In this document: positions 1 to 13,000 of the stretch, in pieces
How the letters are laid out: each line of letters opens with the position of its first letter
How positions within the stretch are numbered: the stretch's first letter is position 1
Origin: Cherax quadricarinatus
Lineage: Eukaryota > Arthropoda > Malacostraca > Decapoda > Parastacidae
Assembly (NCBI RefSeq): GCF_038502225.1
Contig: NC_091303.1
Coordinates: forward strand, 25,976,770 to 26,040,769
Direction: 5' to 3'
Length of the DNA: 64,000 nucleotides
Position numbers and translations under genes: made by a program
Notes under the pieces: generated by a model
Databases searched by the model: none
What the model saw: the letters and a program-made list of their open reading frames with translations, nothing else
What the model was told of the DNA's origin: nothing

Positions 1-450
1 AGCTGGGAGACTTCAGTAGTGTCAGAGTTGGGAGACTTCAGTAGTGTCAGTCTGAGCTGGGAGACTTCAGTAGTGTCACTCTGAGCTGGGAGACTTCAGT
101 AGTGTCAGTCTGAGCTGGGAGACTTCAGTAGTGTCAGTCTGAGCTGGGAGACTTCAGTAGTGTCAGCCTGAGCTGGGAGACTTCAGTAGTGTCAGTCTGA
201 GCTGAGACTTCAGAAGTGTCAGTCTGAGCTGTGAGACTTCAAAAGTGTCAGTCTGAGCTGTGAGACTTCAAAAGTGTCAGTCTGAGCTGTGAGACTTCAG
301 AAGTGTCAGTCTGAGCTGTGAGACTTCAGAAGTGTCAGTCTGAGCTGTGAGACTTCAGAAGTGTCAGTCTGAGCTGTGAGACTTCAGAAGTGTCAGTCTG
401 AGCTGTGAGACTTCAGAAGTGTCAGTCTGAGCTGGGAGACCTCAGCAGGG
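1..450. repeat. 29-bp satellite array A
   Basis: About 15 head-to-tail units of 29 bp containing GAGACTTCAGTAGTGTCAG. The first half of the array carries the GGGAGACTTCAGTAG form and the second half the GTGAGACTTCAGAAG form, so two local variants have each spread. The array is cut by the window start. The same family makes the large array at 14145-17990. Confidence 0.97.
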
Positions 451-652
451 ACAATGAGGATATCGTCCAGTGTTCCACCAAGGATTCACCAGCTACAGGA
501 GGTTCAATGTTTCGTTCTATCAGAGCTGGATGAGGATAATCAGTCACCTACACAGAAGGATGCAATTTTTCTGAGGCATCTCCATCATCAAGTCACAGTC
601 CGGGCTAACAAAAATTATATATAGTAATGAAAATGATGGAGTTTAATTTGAA
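451..652. other. 3' flank of satellite A, partly shared with array B
   Basis: Just after the array, the sequence around 452-500 (ACAATGAGGATATCGTCC and onwards) aligns loosely with the flank after array B at 17992-18042 (GCAACAAGGATATTGTCAC and onwards). The rest of the interval shows no recognisable feature. Confidence 0.5.

Positions 653-653
<1 letters not shown>

Positions 654-735
<82 letters not shown>
654..735. repeat. (AC)n microsatellite
   Basis: Uninterrupted CA dinucleotide tract of about 80 bp. Confidence 0.99.
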
Positions 736-738
<3 letters not shown>

Positions 739-820
739 GGGGCAGTCATTTACATTCCTAAGCACCACAGCCTGGATGTGGTGCTTATTAAGTAAACACT
801 AAGAACATCACTGGGTGAAG

Positions 821-907
821 CGAGCACCAACAGTCTCGCTGATCAATCTTTCAACAGGAAGGCTGATCGGGGACCTGGTCGTGGGGACACCTGCTAAACT
901 TCAGGTA
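821..907 (+). mobile_element. decayed 3' end of a non-LTR element
   Basis: The text CCAACAGTCTCGCTGATCAA followed by GGACCTGGTCGTGGGGAC resembles, in opposite orientation, the GC-rich 3' region of the minus-strand elements at 40256 and 60829. No coding sequence survives here. The call rests on short similarity only. Confidence 0.4.
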
Positions 908-1093
908 AAGAACAACAAGTTAGGACTAAGAGGAGCATAACTCAGCAGTGATACAAAACCAATAAGAAGTCGACCTAAACACTGAACATAAAAGGAAACT
1001 ACAGTGTGCATCACAACGTATATATCACTATAAACAAATATTAACCATATAACCTGGGCGGCTGATGTTTATATTACTCTCTTAGTCCTTCCT

Positions 1094-1133
1094 TATAATA
1101 ATAATAACTAATAATAATAATAATAATAATAAC

Positions 1134-1171
<38 letters not shown>

Positions 1172-1181
1172 TAATAATAAT
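1094..1181. repeat. (AAT)n microsatellite
   Basis: Trinucleotide ATA/AAT tract with a few ACA interruptions. Confidence 0.98.
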
Positions 1182-1226
1182 CGAGTGAGTTAAGGAAGTC
1201 AGTGGTGCCGGACTTCAAAGAGAGAC

Positions 1227-1490
1227 TTAAAATATAAGGAGAATAGAACCAGAGGTGATATGATTATAGCATACAAAATATTCAAGGAATTATAGAGTAG
1301 ACAGTGACAGGCTTTTGAGAGGAGAAACAAAGTGATTTAGATGGCAGTTGAAGATGAAGTGGAGTTAACAGGAGTAGTACGTGCTTATTATTTAGTCTTA
1401 GTGTAATGATCAAGTTGAATAAGTTAGAAGAGATGATAGATGTAAACACTATACATAGTTTTAAAAGTAGGTATAATAGGACTGTGAAGA
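1227..1490 (+). pseudogene. CR1-like RT C-terminal remnant
   Basis: Translation near 1227-1290 gives RGDMIIAYKIFKEL, the sequence typical of the region after the RT domain in CR1/L2-type elements. At 1406-1470 it gives NKLEEMIDVNTIHSFKSRYN, which matches the C-terminal box WNSLENDVVEAGTIHSFKTR of the copy at 2700-2827. Stops and frame changes separate the two parts. The block around 1338-1365 (AGATGGCAGTTGAAGATG) also aligns with the copy at 13899-13930, where a MITE has inserted. This is a dead fragment. Confidence 0.6.
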
Positions 1491-2070
1491 CACGGACCAA
1501 GAGTTACGAGTGTCCTCTGCACACTCACACAGATGAGTGCATCACTTTGTACAGTGACTACAATAATATTAAAATTGAAGGTCACACTTTCTAAACTGAG
1601 TGCCAACATGTGATCATCATCAAAACACATCATCATCGTCATCATCACCTTCCTCTCTATATCGTCACCTCCTTCACAAACACACATACGGCAGTAATGG
1701 CGTACGCAACTGAATATAAAATAGTTATCTCGCAATTTCTTCCCCTCTTTTTATTGTCTCCTACTTTCTACTTCCGCCTTATTTCTTCTTGCTAAGGGTC
1801 TTTCCAATTGCTCAACCTTGATGTTGTCGTCTCTTCCTAATCCATCTTCAGGCGAGAAAAAACATAATTGTCGCCGCAGAGTGACTAACACATGTACTTA
1901 CTTCCTGACACATCTTCCAACCTGGCACTGATAATGTAGACCTCTATAATACCCGAGTCTTGAGGGTCACATCCAGGGAAAACTCTTCGAAAACACCAGT
2001 CCTGAAATGTTATATTCTGTGTAAGGAAATGCAGTACCTGCAGAGAGAATTCAAGTTTTGGGTAAAGGTG
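1491..2070. other. no recognisable feature
   Basis: Mixed-composition sequence. The short frames here show no protein family signature. Confidence 0.5.
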
Positions 2071-2074
2071 TCGT

Positions 2075-3031
<957 letters not shown>

Positions 3032-3899
3032 CTACGTCCCATCATGTTAAGTGTTTACACTCTCAGAACAACACTCTCAGGAGATCAACAACCAGCCAGA
3101 GATCACCTAAGGAAACACCTACCAGACAAGATGACTTCCTCCTGAAGACCATTCTACCTGCCACAACCTTCTACCTCACACCTACCAGACAATATGACGC
3201 CCTCTATACTGCTGCTACCACCGTCTCTCGCCTGGAAAACTTACGTAGCGGTAGAGTCGCCCCCGCCAGCACTACCAACACCATCAGCAACCACTAGGAG
3301 GGGTCAAGAGTTATGACTTAACTACTACAAACACAACCAGTTAAGTATTACCACCACCACCATTACCACCAACAGCAACTGTCACGACAAACCTTGACAC
3401 TATGGCTCACTGCAGCCATGATCACTTAGCCAAGATGGCGTAATTTCTCTTCCTCTTCCCTCCCCATTCGGGATTTTTGGATTTCCTTTCCTTTCCATCC
3501 TTCATTTTAACTCCCATCTCATTTTCTCATTACATGAGAGTCACCTTCGGTGTCATGGTCAACTTTCATATCTTTAGACGTCATTATTAGGTCTCCCCCA
3601 CAACAGGATAATAATAATAATAGATCTTCGCCCCCTTTCCTTACACTTGCTGAGTTCCCTCTTGTGTACTATTGCTTTCCTAAGAAGCGATTTCAGTGTG
3701 AAGATTTTGGGTCACAATTCCAGAAAAATTTTCCAGGAGTAAATTTTTGAACATCTTTCACGTCTACATTCCAAGCAGTACAATTCTAAGAACTTCAGGT
3801 GTTGCCAATAATTTAGGTAATTGACTGAATTTATATAAGCAATCTTCGAGAAAACAAGTGACGGGAAGACAATCATCACTGACTTAGTTCCTATCAGTC
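3032..3899. other. no recognisable feature
   Basis: Includes CAC-rich and pyrimidine-rich stretches (3340-3360, 3440-3520). No coding family is recognised in either strand. Confidence 0.5.
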
Positions 3900-4165
3900 T
3901 GGGGATTTACCGTGTCCTCAACGGATGATACTCATACAAATTCTTCCAGCTCTACTATCTAACACCCATCTTTTCCTTCCCACCTTGAAAGCCACTGTGA
4001 ACACAATATTCACAGTATTTTCAAAATCTAAATGAACATTTTCCCTGACCTTTGGTGCTTTAGATTTATTGTGTTCTCTAAATGACAGATCATTTGACAT
4101 AATTATTCCCAAGCACGCAAAATAACCAGCCTTTTTCCTATTCCTTAGTCTTTTATCTCTTTTAA
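3900..4165 (-). pseudogene. decayed non-LTR RT fragment
   Basis: Reverse-strand translation includes FACLGIIMSNDLSFREHN, close to the LGVIMSEDLTFKDHN stretch of the element at 40256-42024, and GRICMSI, which resembles the residues after the RT FADD box (DDTRICMTV). The order is scrambled relative to that element, so this is a rearranged fossil. The 32-bp satellite begins next to it. Confidence 0.45.
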
Positions 4166-4191
4166 TACCCAGCCATGGAACAAAGGGCAGA

Positions 4192-6829
4192 ACCAACTGT
4201 GTCCCTAGTACTATACTATTAGAACCAACTGTGTCCCTCATACTATACTATTAGAACCAACTGTGTCCCTCATACTATACTATTAGAACCAACTGTGTCC
4301 CTCATACTATACTATTAGAACCAACTGTGTCCCTCATACTATACTATTAGAACCAACTGTGTCCCTCATACTATACTATTAGAACCAACTGTGTCCCTCA
4401 TACTATACTACTAGAACCAACTGTGCCCATCATACTATACTACTAGAACCAACTACCTGTGTCCCTCATACTATACTACTAGAACCAACTGTGTCCCTCA
4501 TGCTATACTACTAGAACCAACTGTGTCCCTCATGCTATACTACTAGAACCAACTGTGTCCATCATACTATACTACTAGAACCAACTGTGCCCATCATACT
4601 ATACTACTAGAACCAACTACCTGTGTCCCTCATACTATACTACTAGAACCAACTGTGTCCCTCATGCTATACTAGAACCAACTGTGTCCCTCATGCTATA
4701 TTACTAGAACCAACTACCTGTGTCCCTCATACTATACTACTAGAACCAACTGTGTCCTTCATGCTATACTACTAGAACCAACTGTGACCATCATACTATA
4801 CTACTAGAACCAACTGTGTCCCTCATGCTATATTACTAGAACCAACTACCTGTGTCCCTCATACTATACTACTAGAACCAACTGTGTCCCTCATGCTATG
4901 CTACTAGAAGCAACTGTGTCCATCATACTATACTACTAGAACCAACTGTGTCCCTCATACTATACTACTAGAACCAACTGTGTCCCTCATACTATACTAC
5001 TAGAACCAACTGTGTCCCTCATGCTATACTACTAGAACCAACTGTGTCCCTCATACTATACTACTAGAACCAACTGTGCCCTCATACTATACTACTCGAA
5101 CCAACTGTGCCCTCATACTATACTACTAGAACCAACTGTGTCCCTCATACTATACTACTAGAACCAACTGTGTCCCTCATACTATACTACTAGAACCAAC
5201 TGTGTCCCTCATACTATACTACTAGAACCAACTGTGTCCCTCATACTATACTACTAGAACCAACTGTGTCCCTCATGCTATACTACTAGAACCAACTGTG
5301 TCCCTCATGCTATACTACTAGAACCAACTGTGTCCCTCATACTATACTACTAGAACCAACTGTGTCCCTCATGCTATACTACTAGAACCAACTGTGCCCT
5401 CATACTATACTACTCGAACCAACTGTGTCCATCATGCTATACTACTAGAACCAACTGTGTCCCTCATACTATACTACTAGAACCAACTGTGTCCCTCATA
5501 CTATACTACTAGAACCAACTGTGTCCATCATGCTATACTACTAGAACCAACTGTGTCCATCATGCTATACTACTAGAACCAACTGTGACCATCATGCTAT
5601 ACTACTAGAACCAACTGTGTCCCTCATACTATACTACTAGAACCAACTGTGTCCCTCATACTATACTACTAGAACCAACTGTGCCCTCATACTATACTAC
5701 TAGAACCAACTGTGTCCCTCATACTATACTACTAGAACCAACTGTGACCATCATGCTATACTACTAGAACCAACTGTGTCCCTCATACTATACTACTAGA
5801 ACCAACTGTGTCCCTCATACTATACTACTAGAACCAACTGTGACCATCATGCTATACTACTAGAACCAACTGTGACCATCATGCTATACTACTAGAACCA
5901 ACTGTGACCATCATACTATACTACTAGAACCAACTGTGTCCCTCATACTATACTACTAGAACCAACTGTGACCATCATGCTATACTACTAGAACATGCTA
6001 TACTACTAGAACCAACTGTGTCCATCATGCTATACTACTAGAACCAACTGTGTCCCTCATACTATACTACTAGAACCAACTGTGACCATCATGCTATACT
6101 ACTAGAACCAACTGTGTCCCTCATACTATACTACTAGAACCAACTGTGACCATCATGCTATACTACTAGAACCAACTGTGTCCATCATGCTATACTACTA
6201 GAACCAACTGTGTCCCTCATACTATACTACTAGAACCAACTGTGTCCCTCATACTATACTACTAGAACCAACTGTGTCCCTCATACTATACTACTAGAAC
6301 CAACTGTGTCCCTCATACTATACTACTAGAACCAACTGTGTCCCTCATACTATACTACTAGAACCAACTGTGACCATCATACTATACTACTAGAACCAAC
6401 TGTGTCCCTCATACTATACTACTAGAACCAACTGTGACCATCATACTATACTACTAGAACCAACTGTGTCCCTCATACTATACTACTAGAACCAACTGTG
6501 TCCCTCATACTATACTACTAGAACCAACTGTGTCCATCATACTATACTACTAGAACCAACTGTGTCCCTCATACTATACTACTAGAACCAACTGTGTCCC
6601 TCATACTATACTACTAGAACCAACTGTGTCCCTCATACTATACTACTAGAACCAACTGTGTCCCTCATACTATACTAGAACCAACTGTGTCCCTCATACT
6701 ATACTACTAGAACCAACTACCTGTGTCCCTCATGCTATACTACTAGAACCAGCTACCTGTGTCCACGCTACTGCTAGAACCAACTACCTGTGTCCATCAT
6801 GCTATACTACTTACTATACTATACTACTT
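4192..6829. repeat. 32-bp satellite array
   Basis: About 80 tandem units of 32 bp containing CCAACTGTGTCCCTCATAC. The first seven units have ACTATTAGA at the junction; later ones have ACTACTAGA. Common variants are GTGACCATCATGC, and a 4-bp insertion giving AACTACCTGTG in scattered units at both ends. It has no coding capacity. Confidence 0.97.
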
Positions 6830-7480
6830 TAGTAACCAAGAGGCAAGACTACACCAGCAAAAACAACTCATTCACTATATAAACACAAGCATCAGTAAAG
6901 CCTGTCGATAGGAATTGAGTGATAAGGCCCAGAGCTATGAACAGGCGCTCTGCAATCAGAGTTCAGCAAGTACAACTAGAGGAGTACAGTTAGGCGAGTT
7001 CTACTAAGCGAGTACAGTCACTATACAGTGATCGCTTTCGCAGCACGAGAACTCCCAAGTCCCCTTCACATTAACAAAATTAACCTCAGAGATCACAATT
7101 AATGAACCCGGTTCAATAATTAAGTAAGTTAAAGCAATTACAAAAGTCATTTAAGTTGGCAAGTAGGTACAAGAACCATTTAAGTCGGTGCCAGCGGCTT
7201 GGAAAAGCTATCAAGGCTATAGACTTGATACAAGATGCCATTGAAGATAAGACGACTCTATTCAGGGACATTTAAAGTTGAAAGGTTTGCCAAACGAGGC
7301 AATTTAAGCCAATAATCTCGTTACAAAACCCAGCTTAACAACAAAGGCGGCGGTGAAGAAGACTTGTAACAAGTTCTCAGCCCAGCCAACATTTTCTATC
7401 AAGCCAAATGAAGTCTAGCGTGTTCCTCTCTTTGACTTATATACCTTCGTAGAGGGGAGGGGGGAGGTGGCTGGTGGTAC
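6830..7480. other. unclassified; possible decayed retroelement tail
   Basis: Around 6928-7016 the text GCCCAGAGCTATGAACAGG followed by CTCTGCAATCAGAG and GGAGTACAG loosely resembles the 3' UTR of the CR1-like element at 2840-2906. The rest has no recognisable feature. Confidence 0.25.
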
Positions 7481-7481
7481 T

Positions 7482-7634
7482 TAGTAGTAGTAGTAGTAGT
7501 AGTAGTAGTAGGTTGGTGATGGTGGCTTGGTTAGGTTGGTCATCGTGGTTTGGTTAGGTTAGGTGGGTGATGGTGGTCTGGCTAGGTTAGGTAGGTGAAG
7601 GTGGTGGTGGCTTGGTTAGGTTGGTGGCGGTGGT
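7482..7634. repeat. (AGT)n followed by degenerate GGTTRG-rich repeat
   Basis: About ten AGT units to 7511, then a degenerate repeat of GGTTAGGTTGGTGATGGTGG type. The GTTAGG words are scattered and do not form a telomeric array. Confidence 0.85.
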
Positions 7635-7639
7635 GAAGG

Positions 7640-7936
7640 TAATATTACATCATAGTGCCTCGTGGTAGTTATATTACAGCATAGTACCTTGTGGTAATTA
7701 TATTACAGCATAGTACCTTGTGGTGGTTATATTACAGCATAGTACATTGTGGTAGTTATATTACAGCATAGTACCTTGTGGTGGTTATATTACAGCATAG
7801 TACATTGTGGTAGTTATATTACAGCATAGTACCTTGTGGTGGTTATATTACAGCATAGTACATTGTGGTAGTTATATTACAGCATAGTACCTTGTGGTAG
7901 TTATATTACAGCATAGACCCTTGTGGTGGTTATATT
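7640..7936. repeat. 29-bp minisatellite
   Basis: About ten units of 29 bp containing TTATATTACAGCATAGTAC. Units alternate between CCTTGTGGTGG and CATTGTGGTAG, suggesting a two-unit (58-bp) higher-order repeat. It is unrelated to the 29-bp satellite at 1 and 14145. Confidence 0.95.
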
Positions 7937-8025
7937 ACATGGCCTATTGATCCATGCTAGGCCTATTGGCCTAACATGGACCAACAGGCCTGATGCACTG
8001 TTCCTCCTCTCTTATGAGTGATCGT
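7937..8025 (-). mobile_element. dispersed repeat, reverse copy of the 36-kb family
   Basis: Reverse complement of about 7965-8020 reads GAGAGGAGGAACAGTGCATC then AGGCCTGTTGGTCCATG, matching GGAGGAACAATGCAGCAGG and CCTGTTGGCCCATA at 36012-36045. It is probably a 3' UTR piece of the non-LTR element at 35996-36487. Confidence 0.6.
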
Positions 8026-8377
8026 TTCAACGAGTCTAGCACAGAGTAAGCCAGAGGTCGCTGCTGCCGTACCAAAGATTGTGATCTGGGCTAACCAAGC
8101 TTCACTCTTATCATAGCAGGGTAAAGGCAGTCTCTGTTTCCTTGTAGGAAATGGAGGTTCACCATCACCCTTAACTTCACTTCTCCTTAGTCACAGTCTT
8201 TTTGCATCTCCGCCACTGATCGATTCATTATAAGAGGAAGACCAGGCTCTATTTTTCCCCACTGATAAACATACTAACAAAAACAGAGTGAGAGGATAAA
8301 AACAAGACAGTAGACAGCGGCGATGACACAAGTCTCCTGGTGTAAGCCACAACCACCACCTGAGCACTGCTGAACCC
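8026..8377. other. no recognisable feature
   Basis: Target sequence left of the LTR element. The reverse-strand frames here show no family signature. Confidence 0.5.
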
Positions 8378-8381
8378 ATCA
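8378..8381. other. target-site duplication ATCA (left)
   Basis: ATCA directly left of the LTR; it is repeated at 12997-13000. Confidence 0.8.
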
Positions 8382-8675
8382 TATCGTAAGGGTTCTTGAA
8401 TGGAGATATCACAGGTTGAAAGTAGACACACTTGTAGGATGGTAAATATATTGTCAGACTGAGATGAGAGATGGAGCCCGGTGCCTAGCCTGTTTACGTT
8501 ATGAAGGTCTACCGCTGAGTGAGAACGGGACAGGGGGATCACTGCCCATGTGTGTGCCATGACGTCACACCAAGCTACAGGCCTACGAGGGATCTCGTGT
8601 CTAAAGCACAGGGATGATACTAATATGCTATGCTATATAATACTGGGAATACAGGGATCAGCAACTATGCTGACA
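8382..8675 (-). repeat. 3' LTR
   Basis: 294 bp, identical to 12703-12996. Contains a TATA-like stretch (reverse of CTATATAATAC near 8630-8640), about 40 bp into the LTR in transcription sense, and a full palindromic CRE-type site TGACGTCA at 8560-8567. Confidence 0.93.
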
Positions 8676-9324
8676 GCTCGGTCATGTTACGTATGTCGTC
8701 CCGACATACACTACTATACTATAGGCTGAACAGGCAGGCGGATCTGGGCTGATTCTATACAATAACAAATTCATATATAACTTAGAACTAATGGATGGTA
8801 CAACATGATTTTGACGTAATGGGTGTTAACGTAATCATTACAAACTATAAGAACAAATCATTATACAATATGGATGGAATTGATCGATCGATCTGTATTC
8901 ATGCACTCTACGGATTCTGAGGAAGAATAATTATATACAAAGAAGTGTTTAACAGAAAGGCAGATTCGGTGCACTCAAATCTAGACTGTTAATTCTCAGA
9001 ATACGGAGGGAACGTGAACACGAAAAATTTCTGACAAACTGATCAGCTAATAACAAAACACACAGTTGACAAATTCATTCATCTCGGACATCTAATTATG
9101 CAGGCTGTTTACACTTAAACCCAATTCTGCGAGGGCGAGGTTTACGTATGCAGAATGGTTATCATCTCTGGGAGGATTGAATTCCTCTGCAATGGCTAAC
9201 ACATGCCTTGACAGAGAGATCTGAACGAGTATCTACAAAAGATACAACTACAATCACTAGTGACTGTGGAATTACTAATTCGTCTGCTAGGAGTACTCAA
9301 CTCGACTATTCAATACAGTAATTC

Positions 9325-9640
9325 TTGGCTCAAAAGTCACTAATGAGTACTGGTGGCTTCACAGTAAGAATAAGCTCTTCCTGGAGCAGGAATCGAATCA
9401 CACCAGAACACAAGGGATCTATTCTTTGGGCATTTTTGACATCCTCGACAGTAAATGGAGGATCTGCAGTAACTACACTAACGTGTCGCGATAAAGCATC
9501 TGCGACTACATTCGACTTGCCAGGTAAATTTTCAAAAGTGGGATTGAACTCTTGGATAGTCAAGGTCCATCTGGCTAACCTTCCAGTAGGCTGTTTGTTC
9601 TGGAATAAAGGTAACAGTTCTTCCTTACTGGAGGAAAGAA
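9325..9640 (-). pseudogene. gypsy pol fragment (RNase H end and linker)
   Basis: Reverse-strand translation reads KEELLPLFQNKQPTGRLARW, then TLTIQEFNPTFENLPGKSNV and VADALSRHV, followed by FTVEDVKNAQRIDPL. This is the conserved end of the RNase H domain and the start of the linker before integrase in Ty3/gypsy pol polyproteins. The frame ends at a stop just after PPVLISDF. The RT core upstream and the integrase zinc finger and DDE core downstream are absent. It sets the element's orientation and family but cannot make an enzyme. Confidence 0.85.
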
Positions 9641-12600
9641 CAAACTCGGTGGAGTGGATGACTCCCCCCGGTTGAAAAAATTAACGCTATAATACGCAAT
9701 ATGAGCAAGGGAGAACGAATCTACTATCTCAACTGCAAGCACAGGAGAAAAGAAATGAACACGGTGAACAATGCTGATATTCAATCTGAGTCGCACACAG
9801 TGACACGAGGTATCAGCTATAAAGAAACTACACTTACGTTAATATGTGAAAGTTATTCGAGAAATAACTTCTTACGATGCACTGATTACTGTCAACTAGG
9901 ATGGGATCACCATCTGGAACATTAGGAACAACAACAGACACTCTAGTGAGAGCACTAGCTGTAACAGAGACGTCTTTCTGCAGACAGCATGTCACATCAA
10001 CAAGAGATGGCATTACTAGTTGCAAGTAATCGTTTTCTGACAAGGCATCCCCTGTGGAGAAACTACTACTCGAACTAGCAGTCATTGCAGGGATAGGCTG
10101 TGCACTCAAGGCAGTCTGAGTGTCCCCGGACACTTGAGGCAACGGAACACTATCCTGCAAGTCTGAAGGTATAGGTGGAACACAGATGGGAATGACAGAA
10201 TTACTAGTGCCTGACCGCTCGGCTACGTTAATAAGTAATTCATGGATCTATAGGAACTTAATCTGAACTTCACATTTCGCAGCACTTTAACAAATCTCAG
10301 ATACAAGCTGTGAGAACAAACACATTGCTCAAGGGCTAGGTATTGTCTTTCAGTCAGTAAGGGAATGTTGGTACTGTGGACTGATTCATATTGACTTTGA
10401 CTGGAATGATACACTAAGTGAACGTTCAAAAGTGACTGGGACATCTTCTCAGTGAAAATACTGAAGGGCATAAGTCAAGAAAAATGGAGAGAATGACACA
10501 GTAAGCTTAAATGGAAAAAAATGCTTAACTATTCTGCATAGTAATTAAAAATTGACAAGTTACACAGTAAGCAAAGAACTCACACAAGAATAATATGCAA
10601 CTTAACAAACACTGAAAATCAAGAGAACTTGTACTTTGCTCAAATCTAATATGCTCAACTTTTACTTTAAATTGAATAAATGGCACAGTGAGTTGTCTTT
10701 ACTTTCAATGCAACAAGGAAAATACACAATAAAATAATAGAATGGACTCAATAAACTTGTGCAAAAATTAAAACAACACACAATTCGCTGAAATAAAAAT
10801 TAAAATGACAGACAGAATAAAATACTATGCACAGAACAGAGCATAAGAAACTGCACTGTAATAAACTGTATTGCACAACACTGAATAAAATTTTCTGCAA
10901 GAAAAACTTTAATAGCAACACAATATTTGCACAAGAATTATTGCAAAATGAGTCAATGTGCAATAATAAAAATTATAACACACAAGAAAAGAAATATATC
11001 AAGGAATGAACACTTTAACTCTTAACTGCACTTAAACAACAAGCAAAAGAACAATTTACTTTAAAAGGAGAACTTAAAAATTGCACTAAGAGTGAATTTG
11101 TTCAATAAAATATGAAAAATAATAGGTGCTAAAACACACAACAAAAAGAAATACAACACTTACAGTGATGCAGAGCACAAAACATCAACATAAACTCAGT
11201 ACTAGAATTTTCTTGCAATGAAACTTGATGTTTTTAAAAAAATTTTGTAAACAGATTTCTTGCTGGAGCTTTAAAAATGGCACTATTGTCTGTGGAAATA
11301 AGACAAATTAAACACTGGCTGAATGGAAAAATATGAACACAAGAATGTTCAACACACAGGGAACAAACAAAAATACACAATTGCTAGGAAGAAAAAAAAA
11401 ATAACAGACAACACTGAGTTGTGATGCAGAATATGAGGTGAAAAATTTACTGAGTTAATTCACTGGAATTCTGAAGTTTAAACACAAGTTCTATACTGCT
11501 CATATGTTGCACACACAACAAAGGAAACACTAAGTACTTACTTCAAGTGTGTATAAAAAGAAACACAACACAACAGATATAAAATAATACACGAAAATTA
11601 ACACTGAATTAAGGAGATTAAAAGAAATTAATGCAATCAGTACATGATAAACACTGAGTCTGATCAAGAGTCACTGAATGTCACTAAGAGATAAATTCAC
11701 TGGGAACACAAAAGAAATGTCTCAACACTCGCAAATGTCTCTAAAAAAAAAATATTATAGCTGTAACACTTGAAAAAATGAGATTGATGGATTGTTTTTA
11801 TCGTCTTGCTGCTGTCCTCTGCACAGATGATCGTAGAATTGCGCTTAAATCGGCGAGAGACAACACATAGGAGGCTTTTAAAGATGGCGCGCCACTCTCT
11901 AGCTCTTGACCCCCTATGTGGTCCTTAAAATATGGTGCTACAACCCTTAGCAGAGCACCAAAACACTGATGAGGTAGGTGAGTTGTAATGGCCGACTGTA
12001 GCTGGGTTTGTGGGTAATGGCTGAGCGAGGCGTCTGGGACCGGCAATGGTGCGACACACGTGATCGTGAGTGGCTGGGCTTATGGGTTGAACGTCGTAAG
12101 CCTCACTGAGAAAACCCACACTACCGCGAAGATAATTCTAAGCCGGCTGGCTTAGAAGAAACCCACGAAATACTACAACACCACAAGGATGACAAGGAGC
12201 ACTCAGAATGCTTGGAACTTGAATCACAAGCGATGAAGGCTACTCATGTGGCTTGCTCGAGTACTGGGGTAAGACACCTGGGTTAGTTGCTAGCTGGCTT
12301 ATCTTAACCCTTCACACAGAATGGCTTGATAACTCCACACGATGAGCACAGCAGGGGTGGAAGCTGGCTTGGCAGGCAAAATAATTGGATGGAGTAGGCT
12401 AGGCTGGACTGGGCTGGGATGTTCTGACTCCCCCACCACAGACTGGAAGCTGGCTTATTTTGCAAACTCGGGTCAACCCCTCGGGAGTAATGCAAAAAAA
12501 GCAGGAAACACTAATACAAAGAGACTGACCAGTGAATAATGAAGAAGCTGGTAGAGTAGCTGGCTTGAGGTAGCTGGATGGGGTGAACCTCGGTAGTCGA

Positions 12601-12680
12601 TAGGCCTACTGGTCACACGAAATGGCCGTCTTGCTGGTCGACAATTTTATCTCCAGAAATCGCTGTAATCGTCAGAATTA
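9641..12680 (-). other. LTR-element interior, no coding signature
   Basis: From about 10470 to 11760 the plus strand is strongly A-rich. A reverse frame at 9834-10160 is Ser/Thr-rich (MTASSSSSFSTGDALSEND) and could be a gag-like scrap, but no CCHC knuckle is visible. Confidence 0.5.
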
Positions 12681-12682
12681 CA

Positions 12683-12700
12683 GGCTCACCGCTGTCACCA
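12683..12700 (-). other. putative tRNA primer-binding site
   Basis: Two bases inside the 5' LTR (reverse sense) the sequence reads TGGTGACAGCGGTGAGCC. It starts with TGG, as expected for pairing with a tRNA 3' CCA end. Which tRNA pairs was not determined. Confidence 0.6.
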
Positions 12701-12702
12701 TT

Positions 12703-12996
12703 TATCGTAAGGGTTCTTGAATGGAGATATCACAGGTTGAAAGTAGACACACTTGTAGGATGGTAAATATATTGTCAGACTGAGATGAGAGATGGAGCCC
12801 GGTGCCTAGCCTGTTTACGTTATGAAGGTCTACCGCTGAGTGAGAACGGGACAGGGGGATCACTGCCCATGTGTGTGCCATGACGTCACACCAAGCTACA
12901 GGCCTACGAGGGATCTCGTGTCTAAAGCACAGGGATGATACTAATATGCTATGCTATATAATACTGGGAATACAGGGATCAGCAACTATGCTGACA
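12703..12996 (-). repeat. 5' LTR
   Basis: 294 bp, identical to 8382-8675; CRE-type TGACGTCA at 12881-12888. Being upstream in the reverse sense, this copy would drive transcription of the element. The right target duplication follows at 12997-13000. Confidence 0.93.
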
Positions 12997-13000
12997 ATCA

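Larger units (their letters stand above)
8382..12996 (-). mobile_element. non-autonomous Ty3/gypsy-type LTR retrotransposon
   Basis: A 4615-bp element bounded by two direct repeats of 294 bp (8382-8675 and 12703-12996) that I find identical base for base. It is flanked by a 4-bp target duplication ATCA (8378-8381 and 12997-13000). In the reverse orientation the LTRs begin TGTCAGCATA and end CTTACGATA. The internal 4 kb holds only one recognisable pol scrap (9325-9640) and long A-rich non-coding stretches, with no gag, protease, RT or integrase frame. Identical LTRs imply recent insertion or recent conversion, so a defective element appears to have been moved by enzymes supplied in trans. I see no clear polypurine tract next to 8675. 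Confidence 0.9.

Noticed and set aside
4192..6829. CRISPR-like repeat-spacer array
   Set aside because: Units abut with no unique spacers, and the context is eukaryotic.
7511..7634. GTTAGG words as an arthropod telomere repeat
   Set aside because: The words are scattered among GGTGATGG units, with no uninterrupted TTAGG array.
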